Of a DNA stretch of 64,000 nt, positions 46,388 through 59,245 are shown in pieces. Every line of letters begins with the position of its first letter. The stretch's first letter is position 1. The DNA lies in contig NC_030824.1 of assembly GCF_001704415.2 (NCBI RefSeq), forward strand, positions 36,203,022 through 36,267,021, read 5' to 3'. The DNA is from Capra hircus (taxonomy: Eukaryota > Chordata > Mammalia > Artiodactyla > Bovidae). The notes beneath the pieces are model-generated. The model saw nothing but the letters and a program-made list of their open reading frames with translations. It was not told the origin of the DNA and ran no database searches. The position numbers were made by a program, and so were the translations under genes.

Positions 46388-46568
46388 GAAAGAATCAGCC
46401 TGCAGTGCAGGAGACACAGGAGATGTGGGTTTGATCCCTGGGTTGGGAAGATTCTCTGGAGGAGGAAACACAACTCGCTCCAGTATTCTTGCCTGGAGAA
46501 TCCCGTGGACAGAGGAGTCCAGCGGGCCACAATCCATGGGGCTGAGAAGAGTCAACGGAGCACACACT
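46388..46568 (+). mobile_element. Bov-tA SINE, sense
   Basis: AAGAATCAGCCTGCAGTGCAGG to CAATCCATGGGGCTGAGAAGAGTC. Confidence 0.92.
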
Positions 46569-47254
46569 TGGAACAGCTTCCTTGGGAGGGTGGCTGTCTT
46601 TCAAGCCTGAGATAGAGAGGTTTCAGTTTGGAGCATCTCAAGAAGAATCACCTTTCTGTGCCTAAAGCCTGTACTTATTCCTCTAAAAATAATGCTGAGA
46701 CAATGATGGGTACCTTTATTAGATGTCTAATTTTTTTTCTCTTTTTCATAGCCCTCATATATTTTCTGGAGGAAGCAGAAAGGATAAAGTAAATCAGGGG
46801 AGCAGACAGAGTGAGGGAGGTAGAAAGTACAGAGGGAAAGGAAGAAAGAGGGAAAAACAAACACACACCCAAGAATACGCAAGAGAAGATTTAGCCTGAA
46901 ACAGACTTTCATATTCAGCCTCCTGAGTAATTAGTTGTCCAGGGCTCTTGGCATTCGCTTCAGAGAGTGGTTCCAGATCTGGGAAGGAGAAAGCAGCAAA
47001 AGAAACCAAAATGCCGACTTTTCATGGCACAGAGGAGGGAAATACATTCAGTGATTATAATTTTAGGCTCGTTTTTTGGGATCCAAGTGTGAATACTAGA
47101 GCCAGATGCTATATGCTTTGCTATTTGTGTACTTTTGTGAATTTTAAAAACTTTGTAAGCTATAGCAATGAACTCTTTGTCATTTTATTCTAAGGAATAA
47201 GAAGACACAGTACAAAGCTTTCTTTGGGAAGATAAATTCCCTTGAAAGTCAAAG
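46569..47254. other. Unassigned intronic stretch
   Basis: Nothing recognised; a purine-rich patch lies at 46795-46870. Confidence 0.35.
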
Positions 47255-47450
47255 GGTTAGTCACTCAGTCATGTCCAACTCTTTGTGACCCCATGGACTG
47301 TAGTCCATCAGGCTCCTCTGTCCATGGGATTCTCCAGGCATGATTACTGGAGTGGGTTGCCACTGCCTTCTCCAGTAGATCTTCCCAACCCAGGGAATGA
47401 ACCCGGGTCTCCCGCATTGCAGGCAGACTGTTTACCAACTGAGCCACCTA
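47255..47450 (-). mobile_element. Bov-tA SINE, antisense
   Basis: GGGTTAGTCACTCAGTCATGTCC to CTGTTTACCAACTGAGCCACC. Confidence 0.94.
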
Positions 47451-48215
47451 CTTCTTGGTATTTTTCTCCATTTGCCACTTCCCCTCACCACTCTCTTCAT
47501 CTTCACACAATTCTCTGTTAGAAACAAGGCACAATTTCAGCATTATTTCAACCAGCTGTTCTTTGAAGAATGGAAAGCGAGAAAATGACTTGCTTTTCAG
47601 GGCAGTGCCACTCAGCAGCCATCCAAGAGAGGAGGATTGGGACTGCTGACCTTTAACCCTGGGTCCTTAGCTCAAGCAGTCCACCAGCCTGGGACTCTGC
47701 CTCCTTATCTTGAACTGAAAAGTCGTCACTAGATGATTTCCAAGGTCTAGGCTCTGAGGATTTTTGACTTAGATTCTGTTGGAGGTTCAAAGAATCAGTT
47801 TGGGGAAAGGGCTGATAATGTCATCAGAAATAAGCATGGCCAAAGGAAAGACCACAAGCCAAGATAAGAGGGCACTTCATGCCAGGCTTGTCCCCAAAGA
47901 TGGCCTGACAGTGATGCTCCTAAAGCAGAAGACCTAAAGACCACGAGTGGCTTTGCCTGTAGCTGCAGGAGACGCTGCTGTCACCAGAGTTCAGTACAGA
48001 GGGAGAATGACAGGCAGGAGCCGGCTTTCTAAACAGGGGCTCGACTTCATCATTCCCTCCCTGGACACATCCCCTCACTAGAATGTGTTTTGCACAGCTG
48101 TTCTTGAAGTTAGAGAAAAATGCAAAACCATAAGCAAGTCGTTTGTTATTTCTGCCTTAGTCCTGCCCCCTGCAGTTCTCTGTTAAGATCATTCTCATCT
48201 TTCACATTGTACAGG
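47451..48215. other. Unassigned intronic stretch
   Basis: Nothing recognised. Confidence 0.35.
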
Positions 48216-48219
48216 TAAC

Positions 48220-48385
48220 AGGTAGACCTGGGTTTAGGTCAGCTGTGCCTTTCTAGTTGTGTGATCTTGGGGAAGTAACTTCAAGTACCAGTTTCCTCAT
48301 CTCCCAAATGGGGATGCTAGCTCATGATAGCTACCATGTTTATATTGTATTAATACGTCAGATGGTGAGCCCTTACTGGATGTCA
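48220..48385 (+). repeat. MIR fragment, sense
   Basis: CTAGTTGTGTGATCTTGGGG and CCAGTTTCCTCATCTCCCAAATGGGGATG are the MIR core. Confidence 0.8.
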
Positions 48386-48454
48386 GCTGTGACTATTGTT
48401 TGTTGTTCCTAAAGCTCCCCTTTATAAACTTACATCTCGTCTATCTTCCAGTGC

Positions 48455-48925
48455 TTGAGATACCTACTGCTGGGTAACAAATGTCTCAAAATTTAATGGC
48501 CTAAAATTAGCACTTTATTGTTTCTCATGATTCTGTGTGTTGACTATAGTTCAGCTGGATGGTTCTTCTGCTAGCAGAGTTTGAAATTTGTCATGCAGCT
48601 GCAGTCAGATGGCTGGAGCGGGAACACCTGAAATGGCTTGACGTACATGTCTGGTCCTTGGCAGGGAAACTGGAGCCCCAGTAATCTTTCTTCACATGTT
48701 CTCTCCATGAGACTCCTTTGGGCTTCTTTACACCGAGGCTGGATCGCAAGAGCAAAGCTCCAGCCTGTAAGCACTGTTTACATCATGTTTGCTAACGTCC
48801 CATTGACTAAACTCAGTCAGCCTGGCCCAAGACTAGAGTCAATATGGGAGGGACGGACTACACAAGGTATGACTATCAAGAGGTGTGGTTCATTGCAGCC
48901 ACCAAAATAAGTCTCTACCACATCC
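48455..48925. repeat. Old mammalian dispersed repeat, family unnamed
   Basis: CTACTGCTGGGTAACAAATGTC and AATTTAATGGCCTAAAATTAGC...TTTCTCATGATTCTGTG are phrases of a common mammalian repeat; I cannot state the class. Confidence 0.55.
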
Positions 48926-51900
48926 AGTTTCCAAACCCCTACTGTCTGGAAAACATCTTCACTTGGATGTCAGTCTTAGTTTGAACGTAGCTAATTCACT
49001 TCCAATTGAATATAGGCAATTCGTTGTTCTCATTGATGAGCATGGAGCTGGTGCTGGATCATAAAAGACAGCCTCATTTTGTCAGCTTTCCTCCCAGATT
49101 ATTCCATCAGTTTTCTTCCAAGTTAAAAACCTAAACGCAACTCCCCCCTCACCTTTTTATTTATTTTTAACCAAAATCTAGATTTCGTGAAACCTTGGCA
49201 TTTATTCCTTTGTTTTCCACCCTCACTGCCACCATTGAAGTCCAAATCCTTATTGTCTTGCATGTGAACAACTGCAGTAACCTTTCAGTTAGGTTTACTT
49301 TAAACACCATTTTCAGTTTGATGCCTTTCTTTTCAAGAACCTGCAGTATATTTGTTGTTCTTACTGAATCAAACCTGCTTGTTTTTCCAGTGCCCTTATT
49401 TATCTTATACAACTCTTCTTTTCCACTGTTGTATATCGTCCACCCTTCAGAATCAGAGAATGAGGAGGGAAGGTACTTAATGAAAGAGTTTAAGTCCATC
49501 TACATTATAAATATCTTTGAACACAGAGAGGAACAGAGGAGGTGATGAGGAGGCCGAGCAAAAATCCTGAAGGTAAAATGTGAAGTGGAAGGGATTTTAC
49601 TGTTGCTGTTTGTGATTTTGAGAATTAGGTAAGAATTAGAGGAGAAAACTAGGTATTTCAGGGGGTTGGAAATTAGTTCCATTTTAATGGAACACCTTAA
49701 GGTTAAGAAATCTTGAACTGTCTCGTCCTTCATTGCACTGCTCCTGGCTCAGTTGGGTTTCACATCCGCATAGTCTGTTTTACTGTTGTCAGTGGCGCCA
49801 GGTGTATGTTCTGATGTGGTGCTTGGCCCACACTGAGTGCCTCATGAATGTTTGGATGAAAAATATAAGCAGAACTTAGTCAGACTTTTTATAAACTAAA
49901 ATGGGCAATATCCACAAATTATAAGGAAAGGATGTAGTTCTCTTATATTAAATAGACAGAGATCCAGGAGGCAGTTCTGTAAATTATGTTCACCACTGAA
50001 AGCAGACGTCTGTTAGTTAAGCACTCAGTGCATGTGCTCTGGACGCTGACTGAGGCTGGGCTGAGTGAGGCTTAGCTAGTTACGCTGCACGATGAGAGCG
50101 CCCATGTCTTCTGTAGATTGGCATAGAAAATGTGTCAGGAATGTGGGAAGAGAGACCTATTACATTTTTTTTTCTTTTTTAGACCTATAAGCTCTTTGAA
50201 TTAGATAACATTTTAAAAATAAGATATTGAAAGCATAACTTCCTTTTCATATGAGGGAACAGCATTACAAAGTGATAAACACAGAAAGGCATGAACCTAA
50301 GGAATTGAACAAGCATATTCAGTTAATCCCTGACATTATTTTGATAGTTCATTTTTATTCCAAAGGCATCAAATTTTTTGTGAAATCAGTGATAGTTTTT
50401 AACCTCAGTATTTGAGACTCTGTGTAAGGAAATGGACAATATTTTGAAGAATCTCTCCCACTGCACCAGCTTTCAACCACAGTTTCAAATACACTATTTT
50501 AAAGAACTTAACTCCAGAGTAGTCCACTTAACTTTATTAACTTGGACTTCAAGGCAGCTGCATTCTTTGGGGTGGAGCCATGCTCTTTTTTCACTATGAC
50601 CCTGTTTTATTCCTTTAACTTCTCATCACAGCTGAAGAAGGGGCCCTATTTCTTCCTGGAGACTTAGAGGCCAAGGAGCTGTTTCCAGCTTCCTCCTGAG
50701 TCCGCCCAGCATGTCATGCAGGGGCTGCAGGGGAGAGCTGTCCTTGGGAGGGCCTCCTCAGAAGCTCTGGGGATGGGCCTCGAGCTCTTGGCTGCAGTCA
50801 GGGTTTTCCAAAGTGGAGGCCGCAGTAACGCTCGTCATTGACTGAGAGTCGTGCCGCCTGGGCTATTTTCATGAGGGTCAAATAAAACTCTCTTGTCTTC
50901 AGCCTGCTTTGAAAGGTGTTTTCCTAATGATTTTACCAGTCAAACAGAATGACTGTGTGGGAGAGTGTAGTTAAAGAGCTGGAACACTCCGGGCCACTTC
51001 CCTTCTCCACCCAGTGCCCCTGCTTGCCTTTCCCCCTGAAGCTCCTCCTTTCCCAGGCACACACTCGCTGCTCTGTTTTCTGTTCTGGAACTGCCTGAAT
51101 TGTGAGATTTTTGAGGAACTCCTCAATCCAGAAAGAAGTGCCAGGAACACAAACAGCTAACTGGCATTCATCCCTAGGGGAGCTGCATGACCAGCCAGGC
51201 TGGTCACATTATCTCCATGGGGCACTTAGCTTTGAGAGAGACCTTGGTGCTCTCAAATCATCCTAGAAGCATTTCCAAAAGGTAGAATTGCCAAGAAAAG
51301 GCTGTAATCAGGAGGTGCTGTATCTTTTGGGTATGTTGGACTGGTTGCAGAAATACTGGCTGGAGGCAGTGTATATTTTTGCTGTTTATCTTCATCTGAT
51401 CTGCTTGTGATTTATTTCAGGGAACTCTGGCCAGGTTAATAAACCTTTGAAATGGATTTCTGATTGGTGATCCATAAGCCAAAATGCGACCTCAGCCAAG
51501 TGTGTGTGTTTGCACGTGTGCGTGCACACTCTTGGCTGGTGCTGAGCAGTGGCTGGCCTGTCGGTTGGGGAGCACACCCTGTGCTGTATCATAGTCCCCA
51601 CTATTCCCTTCTCCTCCTGGTCTTATCACCAAGCTGCTTTCCTCTTGTCTGTTACACTGTCCCTGCCGGCTTTTGAGTTTGATGCCCTGCTTTTAGTACA
51701 AGTGCTTTCAGTGGTCCTCGAATGCTGAACCCCATTTATTCTGAGACAAACCAAAGGAGCTGATAAAGATTTTTCAAGAAAATTTAGGAACATCAACTGT
51801 TATTTTTCAGTGAAAATATTTCTCAGCTTCTAGCAGGCTGCCCTTGACTGAAGGTTTGTCTGGCTTGCAACAGCTTGGCCCACGTTAGGCTGTTGACTTC

Positions 51901-52189
51901 CTCAGGGGCCTTTCTGTTACCGTCCGCTCAGACAACACAGCAGCAGTTCTGAAACCCAGTGCTTCCTGCAGCCTTGGAAGGCTGCTGCTGGAAGATGGCT
52001 CCTCATAAGTGGTACAGATACCTGCTCTAGGAGCTGATGCGCATCCTGTTTATTCAGCAAACCCTGTAGGAAATGTGAAGAAATGTGAAGTGCCCACACG
52101 TTCCGGGGTCACCAGGGCAGTTCTTAGTGTTCTATTACTGATGAAAAATGTAAAGATCTACAACACTCCGCTATCTGATGCATACAAAA
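48926..52189. other. Unassigned intronic stretch
   Basis: The longest intronic stretch without a repeat I recognise. ORFs up to 116 codons (49195-49545 plus, 49167-49499 minus) show no domain and lie on both strands of the same DNA. Confidence 0.4.
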
Positions 52190-52480
52190 TTTTTCAGTCT
52201 TTTTTTTACATAACCACCTTCCACCATCTATCTTTTTAATTGTAATTTGGCTCCTTTGTTATACAGCAACTTAGCACCAGCTACACGATAGTGTATATAT
52301 GTCAATGCTGCTTTCTCAATTCATCCTACCTTTACCGTCGCCTGCTGTGTCCACAAATCCATTCTCTAGTGGGTTCATCAGTACCATTTTTCTAGATTCC
52401 GCATGTATGCTTTAATATATGATACTTGTTTTTCTCTTTCTGACTGACTTTGTATAAGAGACTCTAGGTTCATCACCACC
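52190..52480 (-). repeat. L1 3'-end fragment, antisense
   Basis: TTGTTATACAGCAACTTAGCACC, ATTCTCTAGTGGGTTCATCAG and CTGACTTTGTATAAGAGACTCTAGG are the complement of the L1 3' region. Confidence 0.6.
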
Positions 52481-52884
52481 TACCTTTTAAATATGGCAAC
52501 AAAGAGGTAGCAAAAGTGATATCTGAACTTCATTCTTCCTTCCTCTATCCCCTGTTTCTTTACTATCTAGTGGAAATACTGAGACGCTGTGAATAGACAA
52601 TGGAAAAAATTGAGAATCTATGGGGACAGAAGAGCCCATAGACCATGTAATGAGCCTCTGTATAATTGAGAATTCAATAGAATAGGCCATCAAAAAATTT
52701 TCAAGTAGTGATTCATTTTTGAATCATTTCATATTTCCCCCTGATTATGAGAGTAAAATCATTAAAATGTGATGTTAACTGAAACTTGGCATCAGATTTT
52801 TTATACTGTATTGCACTGTTTTATTCCATGTGCCTAGATAGGACTGAGATCATGGTGATCAACGAGTTGTAGAATGGAAAACTC

Positions 52885-53157
52885 TACTGCTGCTGCTGCT
52901 CAGTCGCTTCAGTCGTGTCTGACTCTGTGTGACCCCATAGACTCCCACCAGGCTCTCCCGTCCCTGGGATTCTCCAGGCAAGAACACTGGAGTGGGTTGC
53001 CATTTCCTTCTCCAATGCATGAAAATGAAAAGTGAAAGTGAAGTCGCTCAGTCGTGTCCAACTCTTAGCGACTCCATGGACTGCAGCCCACCAGGCTCCT
53101 CTGTCCATGGGATTTTCCAGGCAAGAGTACTGGAGTGGGGTGCCATTGCCTTCTCCG
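52885..53157 (-). mobile_element. Bov-A2 SINE, antisense
   Basis: (CTG)n, CAGTCGCTTCAGTCGTGTCTG, AAAATGAAAAGTGAAAGTGAAG linker, GCCATTGCCTTCTCCG end. Confidence 0.95.
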
Positions 53158-53399
53158 ATGGAACCCTAGAGGCGTATATACACTGGAGCCTGATTATTTG
53201 GTTTATGGGCTATTCTACCTATGGGTTCTCAATTCTGTCCATTTCTATTCACTAAGGAAATGGAAGTTATAGTAAAAATAATATTTAGAGTCTGTCTTCT
53301 TTACTTGGCTTTTTTCTTTCGTAAATAATTTTGTCTCTTAAAGCACATAGTCAAATATGAATTATTAAATGAGATGACATTTTGAATTAGTTGGCTGAC

Positions 53400-53700
53400 A
53401 TTTTTTAAATCAAAAAAATTTGAGATAATTTTAGATTCACTTACAGTAGTAAGAAGTAACACAGAGATTCTGTGTCCCCTTTGCCTGGTTTTCCCCAATT
53501 GTAACATCTTATAGTGCCTTTCACAGTTTCACACCAGGATGTTGACATCAACACAGCCAAGACACAGAACATTTTCCTCATCATAAGTATTCCTCAGGCT
53601 GCCCTTTTATAACCACAGTCAGTTCCCCAAGCCCACCTCTGGCAACTGCGAGTCTCTTCTCCATTTCTATAACTTTGTGGGCAGCTTATTTTTAGAAACA
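53400..53700 (-). repeat. Old L1-like fragment, antisense
   Basis: GATTCTGTGTCCCCTTTGCC, CCCAATTGTAACATCTTATAGTGCC and CACACCAGGATGTTGACATC resemble the complement of an old L1 3' region. 57515-57830 is a related fragment. Confidence 0.6.
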
Positions 53701-54265
53701 TTTCTCCAATAGTTGGCCTCTGGGAAGAAAGTAGCCATTAACACTTACACAGAGCAGATGACTTTTGTAGGTGGAAGCCGGTAGTTATGCACACATACTC
53801 AGTGCTGACTCAGGTTGCTCTGCCAGGAGACAGTGTGGGGTCCCCAACTGTAGATTACTGAGGTGCCAGAACTGAAACTATTCTTGCCAGAAAATGCCTC
53901 TGCCAAAGGCTGTCAGAATTTTCCCTCCTGAATTACACACCTCCACAAAGCAGGCCAAGAAATGACTTGGGTGACAAGTATTTCTAGCCTCTCTCTGACA
54001 CTAGAATAGTCACATACTGTCTGGGATCCCTAGTAGCTATGGAAAGGGTGAGGGAAGGTATTTTTTGTCAGTTTGTGATTATCTGCTGAGGGAACTGTTT
54101 CCTTTTCTTTCCATGTTTGTAGTTATCTTTGCTACTTTGAAGCTCTGCATTAACCCTGTATTGCACTTAGAGCTTCTGGAATGCCTCAAGGTGCTAAATT
54201 GTCTTTCTCGCTTCCTTCTCGTCAGTCTGACTTCATTATCTGGTGCCACTAGCAAAGTAAAAGCC
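53701..54265. other. Unassigned intronic stretch
   Basis: Nothing recognised. Confidence 0.35.
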
Positions 54266-54442
54266 ATGGTGTGTGTTAGTCGCTTGGTCTGTCTGTCTCT
54301 TTGCTATCTCATGGACTGCAGGTCATCAGACTCCTCTGTTCATGGAATTCTCCAGGCAAGAATATTGGAATGTGTTGCCATTCCCTTCTCCAGGGGATCT
54401 TCCTGACCCATTGTGTGCAGATTCTTTGCCGTCTGAACCACC
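54266..54442 (-). mobile_element. Bov-tA SINE, antisense, diverged
   Basis: GTGTTAGTCGCTTGGTCTGTC to TTTGCCGTCTGAACCACC, with a gap where CAGGTCTCCTGC would be. Confidence 0.88.
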
Positions 54443-54998
54443 ATTATTGTTGTTCAGTTGCCAAATCGTGTCTGACTCTCTGCAACCCCATGAACTGCAG
54501 CACTCCAGGCTTCCGTTCTTCACTATCTGAGTTTGCTCAAACTCGTGTCCATTGAGTCAGTGTTGCCATTCAACCATCTTATCCTCTGTCACCCCCTTCA
54601 CCTCTTGCCCTCAGACTTTCCCAGCATCAGGGTCTTTGCCAGTGAATTGGCTTTTCACATCAGGTGGCCAAAGTATCGGAGCTTCAGCATCAGTCCTTCT
54701 GATATTCAGGGTTGATCTCCTTTAGGATTGACTGGTTTGATCTCCTTGCAGTCCAAGGGATTCTCAAGAGTCTTCTCCAGCACCACAGTTCAAAAGCATC
54801 AGTTCTTCCATGTTAACCTTCTTTATGGTCCAACTCTCACATCCATATGTGACTACTGGAAAAACCATAGCTTTGACTATATAGACCTCTGTCGGAAAAG
54901 TGATGTCTCTGCTTTTTAATATACTCTCTAGGTTTGTCATAGCTTTTCTTCCAAGGAGCAAATGTCTTTTAATTTCATGGCTACAGCCACCATTGCCA
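54443..54998 (-). mobile_element. BovB LINE 3' fragment, antisense, diverged
   Basis: GTTGTTCAGTTGCCAAATCGTG to GGAGCAAATGTCTTTTAATTTCATGGCTACAGCC. More mutated than the other copies; the minus frame survives only in short pieces. Confidence 0.92.
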
Positions 54999-57165
54999 TT
55001 GTGTTATTAGAAGAATCTAGAATCATCTAATGTCTGAGCTGTTTGGACCTGTGTTACTTTTGCTCTTCCTGTAGCTCAGGTAGCTGAAACACTTCCACTT
55101 TAGGACATGAAATAGGAGATCCAGTAGATACTGGAAGAAATTGATTTTTATAAGTTTTTATGGATTGGAATTGCTTGAAACAGCCCTGTCTTTGGCATAA
55201 ATCAGCTGTACATTAAAATTTTTTATTGCCGGAATTAAATGATATGGTTTAAGACATAAATGGCAAATTTGATGTTTCGGACATATTACACTTTAATTGT
55301 TTTATATATTTTGTCATCATTGGTAGTCTTAAGTCTCATAATGAAAACAATTTCTACTTTGTAGCTATAAGACTTGATACAGAGAAAGATTTAATCAACT
55401 CTCAAAGCCATGTCCTGACTGAGTAGCAAAGAAAGAAGTCATGGATTTCTGAGGTCCTTCCCTTCCTTCCTATTTTTGTTATGCAAATTTTAACCTTCTT
55501 TGAAAACTGAAGAGTTGCTAAGAATTTCAATGAACTGTGTGTCTAATAATGTTCTTGTTTATAAACTTAAGTAGCCAGTTGAGTTGTGAAGAGAATGGGA
55601 TTTATGGGTTCCCCCTCCCCGTCCCAGGATGATATACAAAAGGAAATGATTAAAAAAAAAAAAAAGAACGGTTAATGAGAGAGTCAGTGTGAAGCTCATT
55701 AGTCAGATTTGTGTTTTGTCCACACAAAAAAGGAATAATTGAATAAATTTAGGTTGCTGATCTTTGTTATCTGATTACTACCCTCTGGTATTCCAGTCAT
55801 ATATGGAGATTTAAAGGTTTTCATTTTCAGGAAGTGTTTCATTACATGGACTCCTTTGTTAGTTATCTGTGCATTAGAAAGTTTTTAGTGCGGTCTTCAG
55901 CATTAAACTGGATGATTTTTGACGTAATGAACCAGTGGGTTATGCCCTGGAATTTAGTTATTAGTTACTCATGAATTACAGTTCCAAGGAGACAACTGAA
56001 CCTCAGTTACATTTTGACTGAAAAATATTTTATTGCAAAGCCACCACACTTTACCATCAAGTTTTAAATTAATGTTGGTTTTGAATGAGTAAGGAAGGGA
56101 ATTAATATGTGTGCAGTGTTCTAAGAGGAGGATGTCAGGAACATGAGTACTGTCAGCTGTAGACCTATATAATGATCCGTGAAATACAGTATTAGACAAC
56201 TGCTTTCTGATGATTTTTGTGTACTAAATTACAAATTTCACTTTGCTTTGACTTCAGATTTAAATGAGAAGTAATATTAATGTTGGACCAACTAAAGAAC
56301 ACCATGCATTTGCCACCAGAATGTAAGCTGCGTGAGGGCACTTTGTAGTTCTTGGTTCCTGCTGTATTTCTAGCTCCTAGAACAGTTTCTGACACATGAG
56401 GCAAGTGTGATACCATTTTGTTGAATGAATGAATAAATATTAAATACAGGACAATAGGTTGAGAAATTGTATAAGGCCTGTGTCTTCTTTGCAGTAAGTA
56501 CCTTTTAGTTTACTTCCCTTGAGAATAGTGAAACTATAAATTTATTTGCTATAGAAGTCAGCCTATGGTAGGACGTTATTTGCAGCATAAATGACATATT
56601 TGTGAAAGGTGCCCCATCTACACACTTTGTAGATCCTACCCTTTCCTAGATATTCTAGATAAAGTTTCCTAAAAAATTACACAATTCTTTGAATTTCAAA
56701 ACAAAGCAATACAAAGAAGCAGGTGTAAAATAGGGGGCCAACATCTCTGATGATTACTGTGTACTAAGACTTTTATATATGGGGAGAGATCTAATATCTA
56801 ATCTTCACTGTGTAACCTTGTGCACTAGTAGTTATCTTCAATTGTGCAAGTGAAGAGGTCAGCTCAACTGTTAAGTGGGGAAGCCTGATGAGTCCAATTC
56901 TGTCTGCCTCCAAAATCCATGCATTTGACACTGTGGTGTTTTTTTGTTTTTTTGTTTTTTTAACTACAGTCTAATTTCTGAGGTTTATTTCAGCCAAACT
57001 GCTTGAAGTTTTCTGCATTCACTGTTCTCAAAGTCTGAATAACCCAGTGATGACTATTCAGTTTGCATCACCTCACTTCTTGTGTGCCATTTGACAGTGA
57101 AGGGCTTTTCAGAGGTCCCACTTAAGATTTCTGTCTTCACTTGGTTTTTACTCTCCCCTAGTTTT
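54999..57165. other. Mostly unassigned intronic stretch
   Basis: No gene. An L2-like 3' tail is seen at about 56315-56430 (TGTAAGCTGCGTGAGGGCAC ... GTTGAATGAATGAATAAA). A T-run lies at 56938-56962. Confidence 0.4.
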
Positions 57166-57169
57166 CTAC

Positions 57170-57830
57170 TTCTGACAACTCTCTTGGGGGCTCGTTAAAT
57201 GTATTGACTATTTGGCAGGAAAGTGATATCTTAGCTATATTGAGTCTTTCCATTGGTAAGCATACATAGCTCCCCTTTTAAGTCTTTTCAAAATGACTTT
57301 CAATAAACTTTAACAACTTTCTTCATAGAAGTCCTTGGTACCTATAGTTATTATCTCAAATGGTATCTTTTTTTTTTTTTAATTACATGTTCCAATAGTT
57401 TGTTGTGGGTTACGTAACTCCATTGATTTTTGTGTATTCTTGTATCAGGCAACCTTTATTAAGTATTCCCAATAGTTTGTATTTTGACTTTCAAAAAACT
57501 TTCTATTTAGCGGTAATTATAGAAGATTTGTTGAGTTGCAGAGGTTTTACAAGTTCCCCTATGCCTTTACCCAGCCTTCCCTGAAGTTAACTTCTTACAT
57601 AACTTAAACAGAAGTGTGGCACTTTACTTAAAAAAAAAAAAAAAAAGCTGATACTGGTACATTACTGTTTGCAGACTTCATTTAGATTTCACCACTTTTC
57701 CCACTAACATCCTTTTTCTGTTTCAGAATCCAATCCAGAATATTACATTGCATTTAGTGTCTTAATTTTAATGCAGAATATTATACTACTTGGAAAGAAT
57801 AACAGTTTTGTGTCTTAGTTTCCAAATCTC
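57170..57830 (-). repeat. Old L1 fragments, antisense
   Basis: CTATATTGAGTCTTTCCATTGG and TTGATTTTTGTGTATTCTTGTATCAGGCAACC resemble the complement of L1 ORF2. From 57515, TTGTTGAGTTGCAGAGGTTTTACAAGTTCCCC and CATTTAGATTTCACCACTTTTCCC belong to an L1 3' region. An A-run lies at about 57629-57646. Confidence 0.55.
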
Positions 57831-57839
57831 TGTATGCAT

Positions 57840-58430
57840 GTGTGTGTGTGTGTGTGTGTGTGGGATGGTGGTGTAGGGATTAGGTGTATATACAGTACAT
57901 ACCCTCACAGGCTGGCTGAGAGTGTATGTGTGTGTGGTGTAGGCAGGTATTAGGTGCGTGTATAATACATACTCTGTATAATACTCTCACAGGCTGGCTG
58001 AGAGAGTGTGTGTGTGTGGTGTAGGCAGGTATTAGGTGTGTGTATCATACATACTCTCACAGGCTGGCTGAGAGAGTGTGTGTGTGGTGTAGGTAGGTAT
58101 GAGGTGAGTGTATAATACATACTCTCACAGGCTGGCTGAGAGAGTGTGTGTGTGTGGTGTAGGCAGGTATTAGGTGCGTGTATCATACATACTCTCACAG
58201 GCTGGCTGAGAGAGTGTGTGTGTGGTGTAGGTAGGTATTAGGTGCGTGTGTATATATTCACAGGGTGAGAGAGTGGCGTGTGTAATACATACTCTCACAG
58301 GCTGGCTGAGAGAGTGTGTGTGTGTGTGGTGTAGGTAGGTATGAGGTGCATGTATAATACATACTCTCACAGGCTGGCTGAGACAGTGTGTGTGTGTGTG
58401 GTGTAGGTAGGTATGAGGTGTGTTGGAATC
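57840..58430 (+). repeat. Minisatellite, about 70-bp unit, about seven copies
   Basis: CTCACAGGCTGGCTGAG recurs at 57904, 57986, 58056, 58124, 58194, 58294 and 58366. Each is followed by a variable (GT)n and GTGTAGG(C/T)AGGTAT(T/G)AGGTG, then ATACATACT. Spacings are 82, 70, 68, 70, 100 and 72 bases. A pure (TG)n starts the array near 57840. The two minus-strand ORFs inside are repeat translations, not genes. Confidence 0.97.
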
Positions 58431-58830
58431 ATGAATACTTTACATGAATTGTATCATACATGAGTTGTATCTTGACTTAAGAAACAAAAGTACCAGGGGC
58501 ACCAATAGTTTAGTAGAAGAGCCATTGACAGTACTTAAACATCATGGTAACTCTGGAAAAAGAACTTCTAAGCTGGAGTTAACTGATATGAACAATTCAA
58601 GTCAGCTAGGCAAATAAGCATAGGATTGCTTACCATGCTGGCAGGTTTTTTTGTTTTTGTGTTTTTTTTTTTAAGCATAGTTTTCAGATGACGATGTTAA
58701 GAGAATAAAGTCTCAGGTAAATGAAACCTACCTGATCTCAAAAGGAAAAAATGTCAGATCAGGTTAGTTGACGATGTTATTCTTATATTCCATATACTTA
58801 CTGATTTGTCAATTTTTGCTTCAGACAATT
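58431..58830. other. Unassigned intronic stretch
   Basis: Nothing recognised; a T-rich patch lies at 58647-58672. Confidence 0.35.
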
Positions 58831-58839
58831 CAATTGTTT

Positions 58840-59245
58840 TTTCCCTTGAGGTATCTCTCATGATTACGAAACAACTTTGCTCATATCTAGTTACACTAGT
58901 TGCCTTGAAGTCCACATCAGATACTCATATAGCCATACCAGCATTCTTAATAATTAGGGTGTGCAACTTATGTATTTTCCTACATTATTTTCAATTTGCT
59001 CTTATCTTTGTATTTAAAGTGCTTTTCTTGTAAGCAACATAGTTGGGTTTTGCCTTTTATCTTGTTGACAGTTTTTTCACCTTTAAAAAGTGAAGTATTT
59101 AGTTCCTTTATAGTTTAATTAATGATATGTTTGGGTTTAATTTGTCATCTTGGAATTTGTTCACCCCATTTGTTCTTTGTCTTTTTGTTTCTCTTTTCCT
59201 GCCTTCTTTTGGGTTGTAGTTTTCCATATTCTGAGACAAAAATGG
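58840..59245 (-). repeat. Old L1 ORF2-region fragment, antisense
   Basis: TTGTAAGCAACATAGTTGGGTTTTGCC, ATTAATGATATGTTTGGGTTTAA and TTTCCTGCCTTCTTTTGGGTTG are the complement of an old L1 ORF2 endonuclease region. Confidence 0.6.

Noticed and set aside
57950..58370. Minus-strand ORFs rich in His, Thr and Ser-Gln-Pro repeats
   Set aside because: They are direct translations of the minisatellite with no independent support.
57904..58382. Regular repeats that could suggest a CRISPR array
   Set aside because: The interspersed parts are themselves repetitive (GT)n-bearing copies of the same unit. This is a mammalian minisatellite.
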